The translations under genes were made by a program, and so were the position numbers. The notes under the pieces are model-generated. The model searched no databases. It saw nothing but the letters and a program-made list of their open reading frames with translations, and had not been told where the DNA came from. A DNA stretch of 64,000 nucleotides, taken from assembly GCA_030041515.1 (NCBI GenBank), contig JASHNS010000081.1:124001-188000 (forward strand), written 5' to 3'. Positions 55,301 through 62,270 of this stretch are shown here, one piece after another. Each line of letters begins with the position of its first letter. Within the stretch, counting starts at the first letter, position 1. The stretch comes from Acidobacteriaceae bacterium (GTDB lineage: Bacteria > Acidobacteriota > Terriglobia > Terriglobales > Acidobacteriaceae).

Positions 55301-56831
55301 GCCCCTGCACGCGGTCACGCAGCAGATACGCACCGTACCGTCCCCGGCTCGACTCGATTCCTTCCGTCAGCAGGCACAGCGCCTTGTCGAACTCCTCCCA
55401 TGCCAGATCCCGATACGGATGCGCTCGCCGGAATACCTCCCAGAGCGCCCGCTCTTCCCACGGCTCCGCGGCGCAAGCCGCCACAACTTGCTGCATCAGC
55501 ACGTCGAACGGCTTCGCCGGAATCTCCAGCCGGTCCAGCACGCCGCTGCGCATCGCGCGCACCAGCGCCGCCTGCTCCATCAGATCGTCGCGCGTGACCG
55601 CGAAGAAGCGGCCTTTGGGAACCGCCCCACGCCAGTGGCCGGCGCGGCCGACGCGCTGCGTTCCGACTGAGATCGAGCGCGGCGACTGTAGCTGGCACAC
55701 CAGATCCACCGTTCCAATGTCGATGCCCAGCTCGAGCGATGCGGTCGCCACCAGCGCGCGAATCTCGCCCTGCTTCAGCCGCCGCTCCGCATCCAGGCGC
55801 AGCTTCCGCGACAAGCTGCCGTGGTGGCACGCCACGTTTTCCGCGCCCAGCCGCTCGCCCAGCTGAAAGGCCAGCCGTTCGGCCATGCGCCGGGTATTCA
55901 CGAAGACCAGTGTGGAGCGGTGCGCCATCGCCAGTTCTGCCAGCCGCGTGTACACGCCCTCCCAGATCGATGTCGTCGCGACGGCCCCGAGCTCGTCCGC
56001 CGGCGCCTCAATCGCCAAATCAAGAGCCCGACGCTCGCCCGCGCGGACGATCGCTACGCGACGCTCTTGCGAGTCCGCTCGCCATGGCTCGAGGAACTCC
56101 GCCACCAGCTCGATGGGGTTCTGCGTCGCCGAAAGGCCAATGCGCAAGGGACGCGGGTGCGGGAGCAGGCTTGCCCCTGCCATGAGCGTGTTCTGGCCCA
56201 TCACCAGTGCGTCCAGCCGCTCCAGGCTCAGTGCCAGATGCGATCCCCTCTTGTCATCGGCAATGGCGTGAATCTCATCCACGATGACCGTGTGCACGCG
56301 CCGCAGATGCTCACGGCTCTGTTGCGCGGTCAGCAGGATGTAGAGGGACTCAGGAGTCGTGACCAAAATATGTGGGGGCGATTTAAGCATCGCCCGCCGT
56401 TCCGCCGCAGGGGTGTCGCCGGTTCGCACCCCCGCGCGCACCGGCGGGCAGAGATAGCCCCGCTCGAGCGCCAGCTGCTGAATCTCTCGCAGCGGGGTCT
56501 CCAGGTTCTTGTGTACGTCATTCGAGAGCGCCTTCAGCGGCGAGACGTACACGACTTCGGTTGCCAGTCCGAGTCTCCCCTCGAGCGCTTTCCTGATCAA
56601 ACCGTCAATACAGATCAGGAATGCGGCCAGCGTCTTCCCGGAGCCGGTCGGCGCGGAAATCAGCACCGGTCGTCCCGCATGGATGTGCGGCCAGCCAAGC
56701 TCCTGCGGCTCCGTCGGCGTGCCGAAGCGGCGCACAAACCACTCCTGCACCAGAGGGTGCGCCCACGCGAGCGACTGCAGGACAGAGGGTTCGGCCGCAG
56801 GCTCCGGCGCTGGGGTTACCGGGGACAGCAT
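52353..56831 (-). CDS. lhr: Lhr-type DEAD/DEAH superfamily 2 helicase
   Basis: A 1492-residue protein, close to the length of full Lhr. Helicase motifs: [17 protein letters not shown] (Lys67 of Walker A), [30 protein letters not shown] (DEIH box), [27 protein letters not shown] and [20 protein letters not shown] with [19 protein letters not shown]. These are followed by the winged-helix and Lhr-core domains and a long C-terminal domain with DNA-glycosylase or tetramer functions in characterised homologues. Lhr proteins unwind RNA-DNA hybrids and are linked to DNA repair. First gene of an operon with DUF5522 and moaC. A 230-residue C-terminal addition (after about residue 1260) is Ala/Arg-rich. 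Confidence 0.93.
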   Translation of the reverse strand: MLSPVTPAPEPAAEPSVLQSLAWAHPLVQEWFVRRFGTPTEPQELGWPHIHAGRPVLISAPTGSGKTLAAFLICIDGLIRKALEGRLGLATEVVYVSPLKALSNDVHKNLETPLREIQQLALERGYLCPPVRAGVRTGDTPAAERRAMLKSPPHILVTTPESLYILLTAQQSREHLRRVHTVIVDEIHAIADDKRGSHLALSLERLDALVMGQNTLMAGASLLPHPRPLRIGLSATQNPIELVAEFLEPWRADSQERRVAIVRAGERRALDLAIEAPADELGAVATTSIWEGVYTRLAELAMAHRSTLVFVNTRRMAERLAFQLGERLGAENVACHHGSLSRKLRLDAERRLKQGEIRALVATASLELGIDIGTVDLVCQLQSPRSISVGTQRVGRAGHWRGAVPKGRFFAVTRDDLMEQAALVRAMRSGVLDRLEIPAKPFDVLMQQVVAACAAEPWEERALWEVFRRAHPYRDLAWEEFDKALCLLTEGIESSRGRYGAYLLRDRVQGRVQARRGARTTAITNGGAIPDTALFPVILQPEGVQIATLDEHFAVDSSPGDVVQLGNASWRIQRIEAAGRVLVEDAQGAPPTLPFWFGEAPQRTRELSEFVSELREEIDRRTRNVLPGYVSQTMPEVADAAAFLKQDCGVDDAGAEQLIAYVAAGRAVLGTVPSLTTIVAERFFDEGGGMQLILHAPFGGRINKAWGLALRKRFCRGFNFELQAAATDNGLNICLAEQHSFPLSEVFHFLTDQTVTELLEQASLASPIFKTRWRWDASRSLQLLRFQKGKKVAPQIQRIRSDDLLASVFPQAAACFENIEGDIQIPDHPLVGEVMRDVLQEAMDLEGLKALLRAMQEGQIRCVAVDTTTPSAFAHELLNANPYAFLDDAGLEERRTRAVQMRGVVPDAVLGEAGRLSPDAIAEVREEIWPDLRDEHELHDLLCSLVVVPAEMLNEPGARDWATFLARLERTGRAAVARVNGREYVAAAERAAWLRELWPAVEFPVEMWGTSDKVPHLSDILAKTCQGWLQIVGPTTSTGLAARLGVEPGAIWREMLRLEAAGTVLRGVFERTAEAEPPADHEVEWCERRILQRIHKRTLHALRKQIEPVTPAAYLRFLLDWQHLGERRQLTGEQGLLEALRGLEGFEAPAAEWERSLLPQRVAGYDPRWLDALCLTGAVGWGRISPHPAFADAASGGPRRVVPTSMAPVTFFVREEAQWMDLCLSRRQIPETTLNAALGGIANRVRSCLGERGAMFAGDLIRALGEPAEDVHRALWELVAAGLVTADGFDSLRALVDPRRKREFSTPRSGKAKNAAGRWALLTEAEEPVARGDVEAAGRAAARRDAQVESACRMLLRRYGVVFRDVLARETTVPPWRELVAMFRRLEARGAVRGGRFVSGFGGEQFALPEAADALRAGRSRTLGEMPPLTMAAADPMNLIGVLIPGERTAAIAGNTVTLPPAETPAETPAPAMPVPGAFAWGAPEQEGGALA

Positions 56832-56976
56832 CTTCCGATTCTACTCCGCATTTTCGTTTCTTCTTCGCCCGAATTCCGGCCTGGCTGCATTGACAAAGAC
56901 GCGACCCCCTGCGAATTTAGGCCGTTCCCGCTGCCGTGGAGCCGTATACTCCCGCCAACCCTGAAAGGAGGCGTCA

Positions 56977-57426
56977 ATGGGTAAGATCAACTTTGGTCGC
57001 GTGCTTCTCGGCGGTATCGTTGCAGGAATCGTCATCGACGTTTTGTCATACGTCTCGGATGGAGTGATTCTGAAGTCACGGTGGGCAGCCGCGTACCAGG
57101 GCAGTTTTACGACCGGGCAGATCATGGGCTTCTGCATTTTGGGCCTCATCGCCGGCGTGATCACGATCTGGTTCTATGCTGCGTGCAAGCCACGGCTTGG
57201 GACTCGTTATAGAACCGCGTTGAATGTCGGGTTGGCGGTCTGGATCATCGGTTATGTGTTGCCCAACGCCGGCTATCTGTACATCAGCGGCCATCAGCAC
57301 AATCTCATGATTTACACGACGTTGGGGAATCTCGTGGAAGTCCTGGCCGGAACCTTCATCGGCGCCGCGTTCTGCAAGGAATCAGGCGTGCTCGAAGCCG
57401 CGGCTCCCAAACCGGCCGCAGTCTAG
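56977..57426 (+). CDS. Small four-helix membrane protein of unknown function
   Basis: A 149-residue protein with four likely membrane helices: VLLGGIVAGIVIDVLSYVSD, IMGFCILGLIAGVITIWFYA, ALNVGLAVWIIGYVLPNAGY and TLGNLVEVLAGTFIGAAFC. Short charged loops and a His-containing SGHQHN loop between helices 3 and 4. Similar small membrane proteins are frequent in Acidobacteria; no function is known. AAAGGAGGC lies eight bases before the ATG, a very strong site. Confidence 0.82.
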   Translation: MGKINFGRVLLGGIVAGIVIDVLSYVSDGVILKSRWAAAYQGSFTTGQIMGFCILGLIAGVITIWFYAACKPRLGTRYRTALNVGLAVWIIGYVLPNAGYLYISGHQHNLMIYTTLGNLVEVLAGTFIGAAFCKESGVLEAAAPKPAAV

Positions 57427-57589
57427 GGAAAAGTCCGACCCGCCTGCGGCAGCAGCAGTGACGGGCCTTCATCCTTCGGCCGCACAGCCGAAAGCTTCGC
57501 GTCGCGGGAAATGCCTGCGGCCTGGGGGCCGCCCTCCTTCCGTGATTCCCCATCCGGTATGCTGGGGGCAGCCGCGAGCCTGGCGCCCC

Positions 57590-58417
57590 ATGCCCGAACT
57601 TCCTGAAGTCGAAACCATCGCCACGGGCGTGCATCGGCAGCTTCGTGGCGACACCATTCTCTCCGTTTGGTTCTCTCGCTATCGAGAGCCGTTCAAGACG
57701 CCACCCGACGAGATGGCCGCTGCCCTGTGCAACCGACGCATCAGGCAGGTTCGGCGCGTCGGCAAGCATATTGTTTTCGACCTTGAACCCACGCCCCAGG
57801 CATCTGCGAGCTTCCGCCCTCGAATCCAGTGGACCGTGCACCTGGGCATGTCAGGCCGACTACTGATCGCCACCCCCCGGTCGCCGGAAATGCGTCACAC
57901 CCATGCCGTGCTGCATCTGGGTTCCGGGCGTGAACTGCGGTTCGTTGATCCGCGTCGCTTTGGACGCCTGTCGCTCGAGCCAGGGGATTTTCAGGGTCCC
58001 GGAACCGAGCCGCTCGCGGTCTCCCTTGCCGATTTCACTGCCCTTTTTCGAGGACGGAAGCTCTCCATCAAAGCCGCATTGCTGAATCAGTCGCTGCTCC
58101 ACGGAGTGGGAAATATCTACGCGGACGAAAGCCTGTTTCGCGCGGGGATTCGCCCCACACGCCCTGCTGGTCGACTCACGCGCGCCGAACTTGGACGGCT
58201 CCGCACCGCCCTGCGTGCGGTCCTCCGCGCCGCCATCCGCGCCGGCGGATCCTCCGTGTCCGATTATGTGGATGCCGAAGGCAGCAAGGGCTTCTTCCAG
58301 GTGCAGCACCGCGTGTACGGCTGCAAAGGAAAACCATGCCGGGTCTGCGGAATGCCCATTCGCCGCATTGTCCTGGCAGGCCGGGGTACGCATTTCTGTC
58401 CCCGATGCCAGGAGTAA
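57590..58417 (+). CDS. mutM: Formamidopyrimidine-DNA glycosylase (Fpg/MutM)
   Basis: The enzyme removes 8-oxoguanine and ring-opened purines and nicks the DNA by beta,delta-elimination. The 275-residue product starts MPELPEVET, with the catalytic Pro and Glu right after the initiator Met. It contains VHLGMSGRL, the helix-two-turn-helix region LLNQSLLHGVGNIYADESLF and the C-terminal zinc finger VYGCKGKPCRVCG ... HFCPRCQE with four Cys in two CxxC pairs. The start is set at 57590; upstream frame has no similarity and would block the Pro nucleophile. Confidence 0.95.
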   Translation: MPELPEVETIATGVHRQLRGDTILSVWFSRYREPFKTPPDEMAAALCNRRIRQVRRVGKHIVFDLEPTPQASASFRPRIQWTVHLGMSGRLLIATPRSPEMRHTHAVLHLGSGRELRFVDPRRFGRLSLEPGDFQGPGTEPLAVSLADFTALFRGRKLSIKAALLNQSLLHGVGNIYADESLFRAGIRPTRPAGRLTRAELGRLRTALRAVLRAAIRAGGSSVSDYVDAEGSKGFFQVQHRVYGCKGKPCRVCGMPIRRIVLAGRGTHFCPRCQE

Positions 58418-58576
58418 CCATGATGGGTCCGGTCTTATGGAATTTCGGAAACCGGTGCTCCGTGTCTACGAGATTCTGAAGGATTTATATCGATCACTGG
58501 GCGTTAAGATGGTTTGTTTTCTTTAACATCCAGAACGGCGATCCGATTGCAACAATCACGTTGCCAGCGACGCACA

Positions 58577-58785
58577 GGCCTCCGTCAGAGGGGCCGCTGC
58601 GACAGAGATTCCGGTTGATGAGAGCATCGCCCTCGGATGGTTTTGCCCCAACCGGAACGAACCAAGCCCATGTATATCCCGATTTGTTCCGTCAGGTGCA
58701 GGGACGAAAAGGCATTTCAGGGGGGCCAGTGACTGGCCATTGAGACGAAGGGCCATCCGCAACGCGGATGGCCTCATTCTATTGT
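58577..58785 (+). ncRNA. Candidate structured RNA ending in a hairpin terminator
   Basis: Four hairpins in a row: GGCCTC..GAGGGGCC near 58578-58595; TTCCGGTTG (58609-58617) with CAACCGGAA (58649-58657), enclosing CATC..GATG; GGCCAG TGA CTGGCC (58724-58738); and the terminator-like GGCCATCCGC AAC GCGGATGGCC (58751-58773) followed by TCATTCTATT. No protein frame explains these. Could be a small RNA or a cis-acting leader; boundaries are guesses. Confidence 0.35.
58751..58783 (+). terminator. Perfect 10-bp hairpin, terminator-like
   Basis: GGCCATCCGC (58751-58760), loop AAC, GCGGATGGCC (58764-58773), followed by a T-rich TCATTCTATT. It lies 330 bp after mutM and would end the candidate RNA above or a mutM read-through transcript. 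Confidence 0.6.
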
Positions 58786-58882
58786 GCGCAGGAACCGGTC
58801 TGCATCGCGCATCCTGTAAGGCCGCATCAAATTAGTTGCAGGGGATCAACTCTCAGGGTAGTATTGTATTTGCCCATCGAGC

Positions 58883-58917
58883 GGCTGAAGCCATGCTGTA
58901 AACCGGCGAGGCTCGCC
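58883..58917 (-). repeat. Isolated two-hairpin repeat
   Basis: On the minus strand GGCGAGCCTCGCC, then GGTTTACAGCAT, then GGCTTCAGCC. It resembles the two-hairpin elements of the 44-50 kb region and lies alone here. Confidence 0.55.
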
Positions 58918-59215
58918 GCTACACTCGAGAGTCTGGAATCGGCCCCGGGTTTCTCCCGCTGCTGCGTATGTGCTGGCGGAGAGCGAACCGGGGGCGAATG
59001 GTGAATCAGGATCGGACGGCGATTTCATTGCGTTCCGTTGATCGACGTGGCATTCGGTTGCGCGACTGTACTTCCCCGGAGTTCCCGGTGGGGATTCCGG
59101 CGATGAGGGCGCGCGTGCTTCCGTTTTGCCGCAACATAAACTTTTCGGCTGCATTCAACGCGGCGTGTATGCGGGGTTTGAGCCGGAGCTGACATACATC
59201 ACGACTCCCGATTCC

Positions 59216-59236
59216 CGGTGAGAAGGGTTCTCACCG
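59216..59236. repeat. Perfect 9-bp hairpin 86 bases upstream of the receiver-like gene
   Basis: CGGTGAGAA, loop GGG, TTCTCACCG. It may form part of the 5' leader of the gene at 59323. No T-run follows. Confidence 0.5.
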
Positions 59237-59322
59237 TGTACGGCCAGCCCGCGGTTGAAGTCCGCCGGGAGGGCAGGACGGGAAAAAGGGGCGTACAGTC
59301 CATCGCACCAGGAAGTGCAAGC

Positions 59323-60219
59323 ATGACAACAGAGCAGAACCAGCCTCAGCCGCCGGCGGAATACCAGCCCCAGGCACAGGCGTCGAATCAGTCGCAGGCG
59401 CAGAACCAGGGTCAGGGCGGCCATCGCCGCCGCCGCCGTCGTAAGCGGAACAAAGGAGGCGCTCAGGCTCAGCAGCAGGGCCAGCAGCCGCAGAATCAGC
59501 AGGTTCAGCCTCCGCCGCAGCAGCATAAGCAGAAGCCGCTCAAGCAGCAGCCCTCCAGCCAGAGCCGGTTCTTCCGGAGCAACGGTCAGCAGCAGGGCGG
59601 TCAGGGCGGAGGGCGCCGTCGCAACAAGCAGCGTCGCGAGCGCGTCTTCGTGGGGCCTATGGACCACAGCTATCGTGGTGTTAACGGCAATGTCGCCGAC
59701 GCGCCGCCTTCCACGATTGAGTTCCGCAATGGCAATGGCAACGTGAACGGCAACAGCTTCTATATGGAGGCGAGCGGCCGGGAAGCCCCGCCACCCATCC
59801 GTGAGGATGCGCCGACTCGCATCTTCCTCTTCATCGAGGATCTGTTCTTCTTCGCGAAGATCAATGAGACCGCGCGCAAACTCGGAGTTAAAGTTGCTTT
59901 CGTGAAGAATGATCCCGAAACGATGGCGCGGATTGTGGACGCTCCGGAAGAGGAGCGACCCTCTCTGATCGTCTTCGATCTGAACAACGCGGCCGCCAAG
60001 CCGCTGACCCTCATTCCGAAGCTCAAGGGAAAGCTCAAGCGCGGGACGTCGGTCATTGGATTTCTTTCGCACCTGCAGGGCGACCTCAAGGCCAAAGCTC
60101 TCGAAGCCGGCTGCGACATGGTCATGCCGCGCAGCGCGTTTTCGCAGAACCTGCCCACGCTGTTGCGCCGCCATGGCGTCGACGAAGAGCAGCAGGAAAT
60201 GGAATACGCTGAAGCCTGA
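59323..60219 (+). CDS. Protein with Gln/Asn/Arg-rich disordered region and a receiver-like domain
   Basis: A 298-residue protein. Residues 1-105 are rich in Gln, Asn and Pro with Arg/Lys patches (HRRRRRRKRNKGG at 34-46, GGGRRRNKQRR at 95-105) and must be disordered; such composition favours RNA binding or condensate formation. Residues 110-160 are Gly/Asn-rich. Residues about 165-285 form a CheY-like fold: TRIFLFIEDLFFFAKINETA, SLIVFDLNN with Asp219 where a phosphoacceptor would be, and SVIGFLSHLQGDLKAKALEA, then MVMPRSAF, where the usual Lys is Arg. The acidic pair at the start of a true receiver is reduced, so phosphorylation is doubtful. AGGAAG precedes the ATG. The neighbour at 60328 is also uncharacterised. 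Confidence 0.75.
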   Translation: MTTEQNQPQPPAEYQPQAQASNQSQAQNQGQGGHRRRRRRKRNKGGAQAQQQGQQPQNQQVQPPPQQHKQKPLKQQPSSQSRFFRSNGQQQGGQGGGRRRNKQRRERVFVGPMDHSYRGVNGNVADAPPSTIEFRNGNGNVNGNSFYMEASGREAPPPIREDAPTRIFLFIEDLFFFAKINETARKLGVKVAFVKNDPETMARIVDAPEEERPSLIVFDLNNAAAKPLTLIPKLKGKLKRGTSVIGFLSHLQGDLKAKALEAGCDMVMPRSAFSQNLPTLLRRHGVDEEQQEMEYAEA

Positions 60220-60327
60220 TCGCCGGGGGTTACCTCCTGGCGACGGGGCTGTTCCTTTCTCTTGTGGAAACACCGGCCGCGCCGATAGGGTAAGAAGCGG
60301 CGTCGCCTGCCGTCAGGCGAACAAAAC

Positions 60328-60816
60328 ATGATGACTCGCCGAGAACTCATCCTCCACATTATTCAGCGTGCTCGCGCGCATGGCTTTCCGTTCCGCGCGT
60401 GGTATGAGAAGACCATTGAACCGGAGTGGAAGGGCATCGATCACGCCCTGCACACGCTGGAGCATGGTCACCGCTATTACGCTCTTCTCTTTTCTCACGA
60501 ATTTGCATCGCATTTCTGGAAGAAGGGAACTCAGATCACCTTCGTGCTGCCCTCTCGCGAGTACACGCGGCTGGATCGCAACGGAAACATCGTGACCATC
60601 CAGCGGAAGTCGTTTACGCGCCGTACATCTCGCTCGACGTCCAACAATCTCTGGCAATACCACCTGGAGCAAATGGCGGTTTGGGAAGAGCCGCTGCGTT
60701 ACATCCGGCGCTTTATTCTCACCGACGAGGAAATCGAGGATGCCGGGAACAGCGCCCCTGCTTCCGTCCCGAAAAAATCCTCCGGCCTTGCACGCCGGCG
60801 CGTCGATTGGTGCTGA
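60328..60816 (+). CDS. Conserved-looking protein of unknown function
   Basis: A 162-residue, basic protein: an N-terminal helix (TRRELILHIIQRARAHGFPF), an aromatic-rich middle part (WYEKTIEPEWKGIDHALHTL, HRYYALLFSHEFASHFWKKG), an Arg-rich strand region (RLDRNGNIVTIQRKSFTRRT) and a Ser/Ala-rich tail. No signal peptide, no membrane helix, no motif I recognise. Starts with two consecutive ATG codons. It lies 108 bases after the receiver-like gene on the same strand and before the tRNA, possibly in one transcript with the former. Confidence 0.6.
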   Translation: MMTRRELILHIIQRARAHGFPFRAWYEKTIEPEWKGIDHALHTLEHGHRYYALLFSHEFASHFWKKGTQITFVLPSREYTRLDRNGNIVTIQRKSFTRRTSRSTSNNLWQYHLEQMAVWEEPLRYIRRFILTDEEIEDAGNSAPASVPKKSSGLARRRVDWC

Positions 60817-60901
60817 CCGGGTCAGAGGCTTCCGTGACTGTTGTGCATTTCGCGGTGTCTGATCGCAGAGACTTTCCGCGGCGCTTCTGGGCGTCGCCGC
60901 G

Positions 60902-60930
60902 TTGCTCGCCTCCATCGGAACTGCTATCCT
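60902..60930 (+). promoter_or_regulatory. Promoter candidate for tRNA-Arg
   Basis: TTGCTC (60902-60907) and TATCCT (60925-60930) are separated by 17 bp. The predicted start near 60937 gives a 5' leader of about 20 bases before the mature tRNA at 60956. Confidence 0.5.
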
Positions 60931-60955
60931 CAATTAAGTCTGTTCAGACGCAAGC

Positions 60956-61032
60956 GCGCCCTTAGCTCAGTTGGATAGAGCGACTGACTACGAATCAGTA
61001 GGTCGGGAGTTCGAATCTCTCAGGGCGCGCCA
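60956..61032 (+). tRNA. tRNA-Arg(ACG)
   Basis: All four stems are present. The acceptor stem GCGCCCT pairs with AGGGCGC, followed by G and an encoded CCA. The D-arm contains AGCTCAGTTGGATAGAGC, the anticodon arm is ACTGA-CTACGAA-TCAGT with anticodon ACG, and the T-arm contains GAGTTCGAATCTC. A34 is normally changed to inosine so that CGU, CGC and CGA are read. No integrase or attachment-site duplication was found beside it. Confidence 0.97.
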
Positions 61033-61207
61033 TAACTTCAATTAGAATCAGCCAGATTGTCGGCGCACGGGTTGTCTCGAGCGCGTGGATCCGGGCGAAT
61101 GTCTTTTGCGCCGTGCTCGGCGCTCTGCTCGTCGTCTGCCTGCAAAGACACCGGCGTGGGGCTCGCGTACATTGGAGCAAGGAAGCCGTCTCAAGGGGAA
61201 TCGCTGT

Positions 61208-62179
61208 ATGAGCTGTATGAGGGGTTGGTGGCTGACCTGCGGAATGATCCTCGGGCTTTTTGCGCAAACATCTGGACCGGCGGGTCAGACTCCGCCGACC
61301 GCTTCGCCAAAGCTTCCCGCCCTCAGCCGTCATCCGGTGGTTGCGCTTACCTTTGACGATCTCCCCGCGGGCGGGGGGCTGCACCCCGGCTACACGCGTA
61401 CCGGGATTGCGACGCAGCTCACCAGCGAACTTCGAGCCGCTCACCTTAAAGGTGTCTACGGGTTTATGAATGGCGATGGTGTTGCCGATGATCCCGACAT
61501 GCAGCAGGCCCTGCGCGTCTGGATTGCCGCAGGCATGAATATCGGCAACCACACTTTTTCGCATCCCGCGCTTTCCAGCGAAACCGCCGCGGAGTTCGAA
61601 CAGAACATCGCAATGAACGAACCGCTGCTGCGCCAGTACGCTGGCAACCGGGACTGGCACTGGTTTCGCTTTCCGTATCTCGAAGAAGGTGCCACGCTCC
61701 AGCAACGGGACGAGGTCCGCAACTGGCTTCAATCCCACGGCTATCGCATTGCAGAAGTTACGCTGAACTTCAACGACGACGACTGGGACGATCCTTACGG
61801 CCGCTGCCTCGTCAAACACGATGAGGCGGGAGTCGCCTGGCTCAAACAGAGCTACTTGCAGAATGCCGAGGAGTTTATCCGGCTGGGCCGGGAAACCGAA
61901 CAGCTGGCATTCGGCCATGAGATTCCCGGCGTGCTGCTGCTCCACGAAACGTCCTTCACTACGCTCATGCTTCCCAGCCTGTTGCAACTGCTGCGCGGGG
62001 AGGGCTTTCGCTTTGCTTCGCTCCCGAAAGTCGAACGCAATCCGGCCTACTCGCTCAACCCGAACATCGGACTCCCGAACGGCGATTCCTTCCCTGACGA
62101 GTTTCTGGACGTCCGCAGGACGGCGTATCCGTATTTCGAACCCGAGCCGGTGCAGAAATTGGACAGCATTTGCCGATAG
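61208..62179 (+). CDS. NodB-family polysaccharide deacetylase, secreted
   Basis: A 323-residue protein with a short signal-like N-terminus (CMRGWWLTCGMILGLFAQ). NodB homology motifs: VVALTFDDLPAGGG, with the catalytic Asp pair, NIGNHTFSHPAL, the metal-binding His pair, RDWHWFRFPYLEEGAT and GVLLLHETSF near the end. Members remove acetyl groups from peptidoglycan, chitin-type or exopolysaccharide sugars using a divalent metal. It could deacetylate the polymer of the 22-40 kb locus, but no link is shown. AAGGGG precedes the ATG at 61208; a second ATG at 61217 is possible. Confidence 0.85.
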   Translation: MSCMRGWWLTCGMILGLFAQTSGPAGQTPPTASPKLPALSRHPVVALTFDDLPAGGGLHPGYTRTGIATQLTSELRAAHLKGVYGFMNGDGVADDPDMQQALRVWIAAGMNIGNHTFSHPALSSETAAEFEQNIAMNEPLLRQYAGNRDWHWFRFPYLEEGATLQQRDEVRNWLQSHGYRIAEVTLNFNDDDWDDPYGRCLVKHDEAGVAWLKQSYLQNAEEFIRLGRETEQLAFGHEIPGVLLLHETSFTTLMLPSLLQLLRGEGFRFASLPKVERNPAYSLNPNIGLPNGDSFPDEFLDVRRTAYPYFEPEPVQKLDSICR

Positions 62180-62270
62180 CGTCGGAAAGATCGCGCGGCC
62201 CCCGGAGAGTTCACAGGTGATACAGGGGACAGGCAGGATATCCGGCACAGGAATTTCAGAAACCTCTTCG

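Larger units (their letters stand above)
58418..59322. other. Long intergenic region with structured elements
   Basis: About 900 bp without a supported protein gene. It contains a likely structured transcript (58577-58785), a two-hairpin repeat (58883-58917) and a hairpin at 59216-59236. An open frame of 29 codons at 58438 has no ribosome site and is not proposed as a gene. Confidence 0.5.

Noticed and set aside
58191-58526. Open frame overlapping the end of mutM and its 29-codon tail at 58438
   Set aside because: Overlaps mutM in another frame, and the tail has no ribosome site or recognised sequence.
60956-61208. Integration site next to tRNA-Arg
   Set aside because: No repeated tRNA 3' end and no integrase or mobile genes in the neighbourhood.
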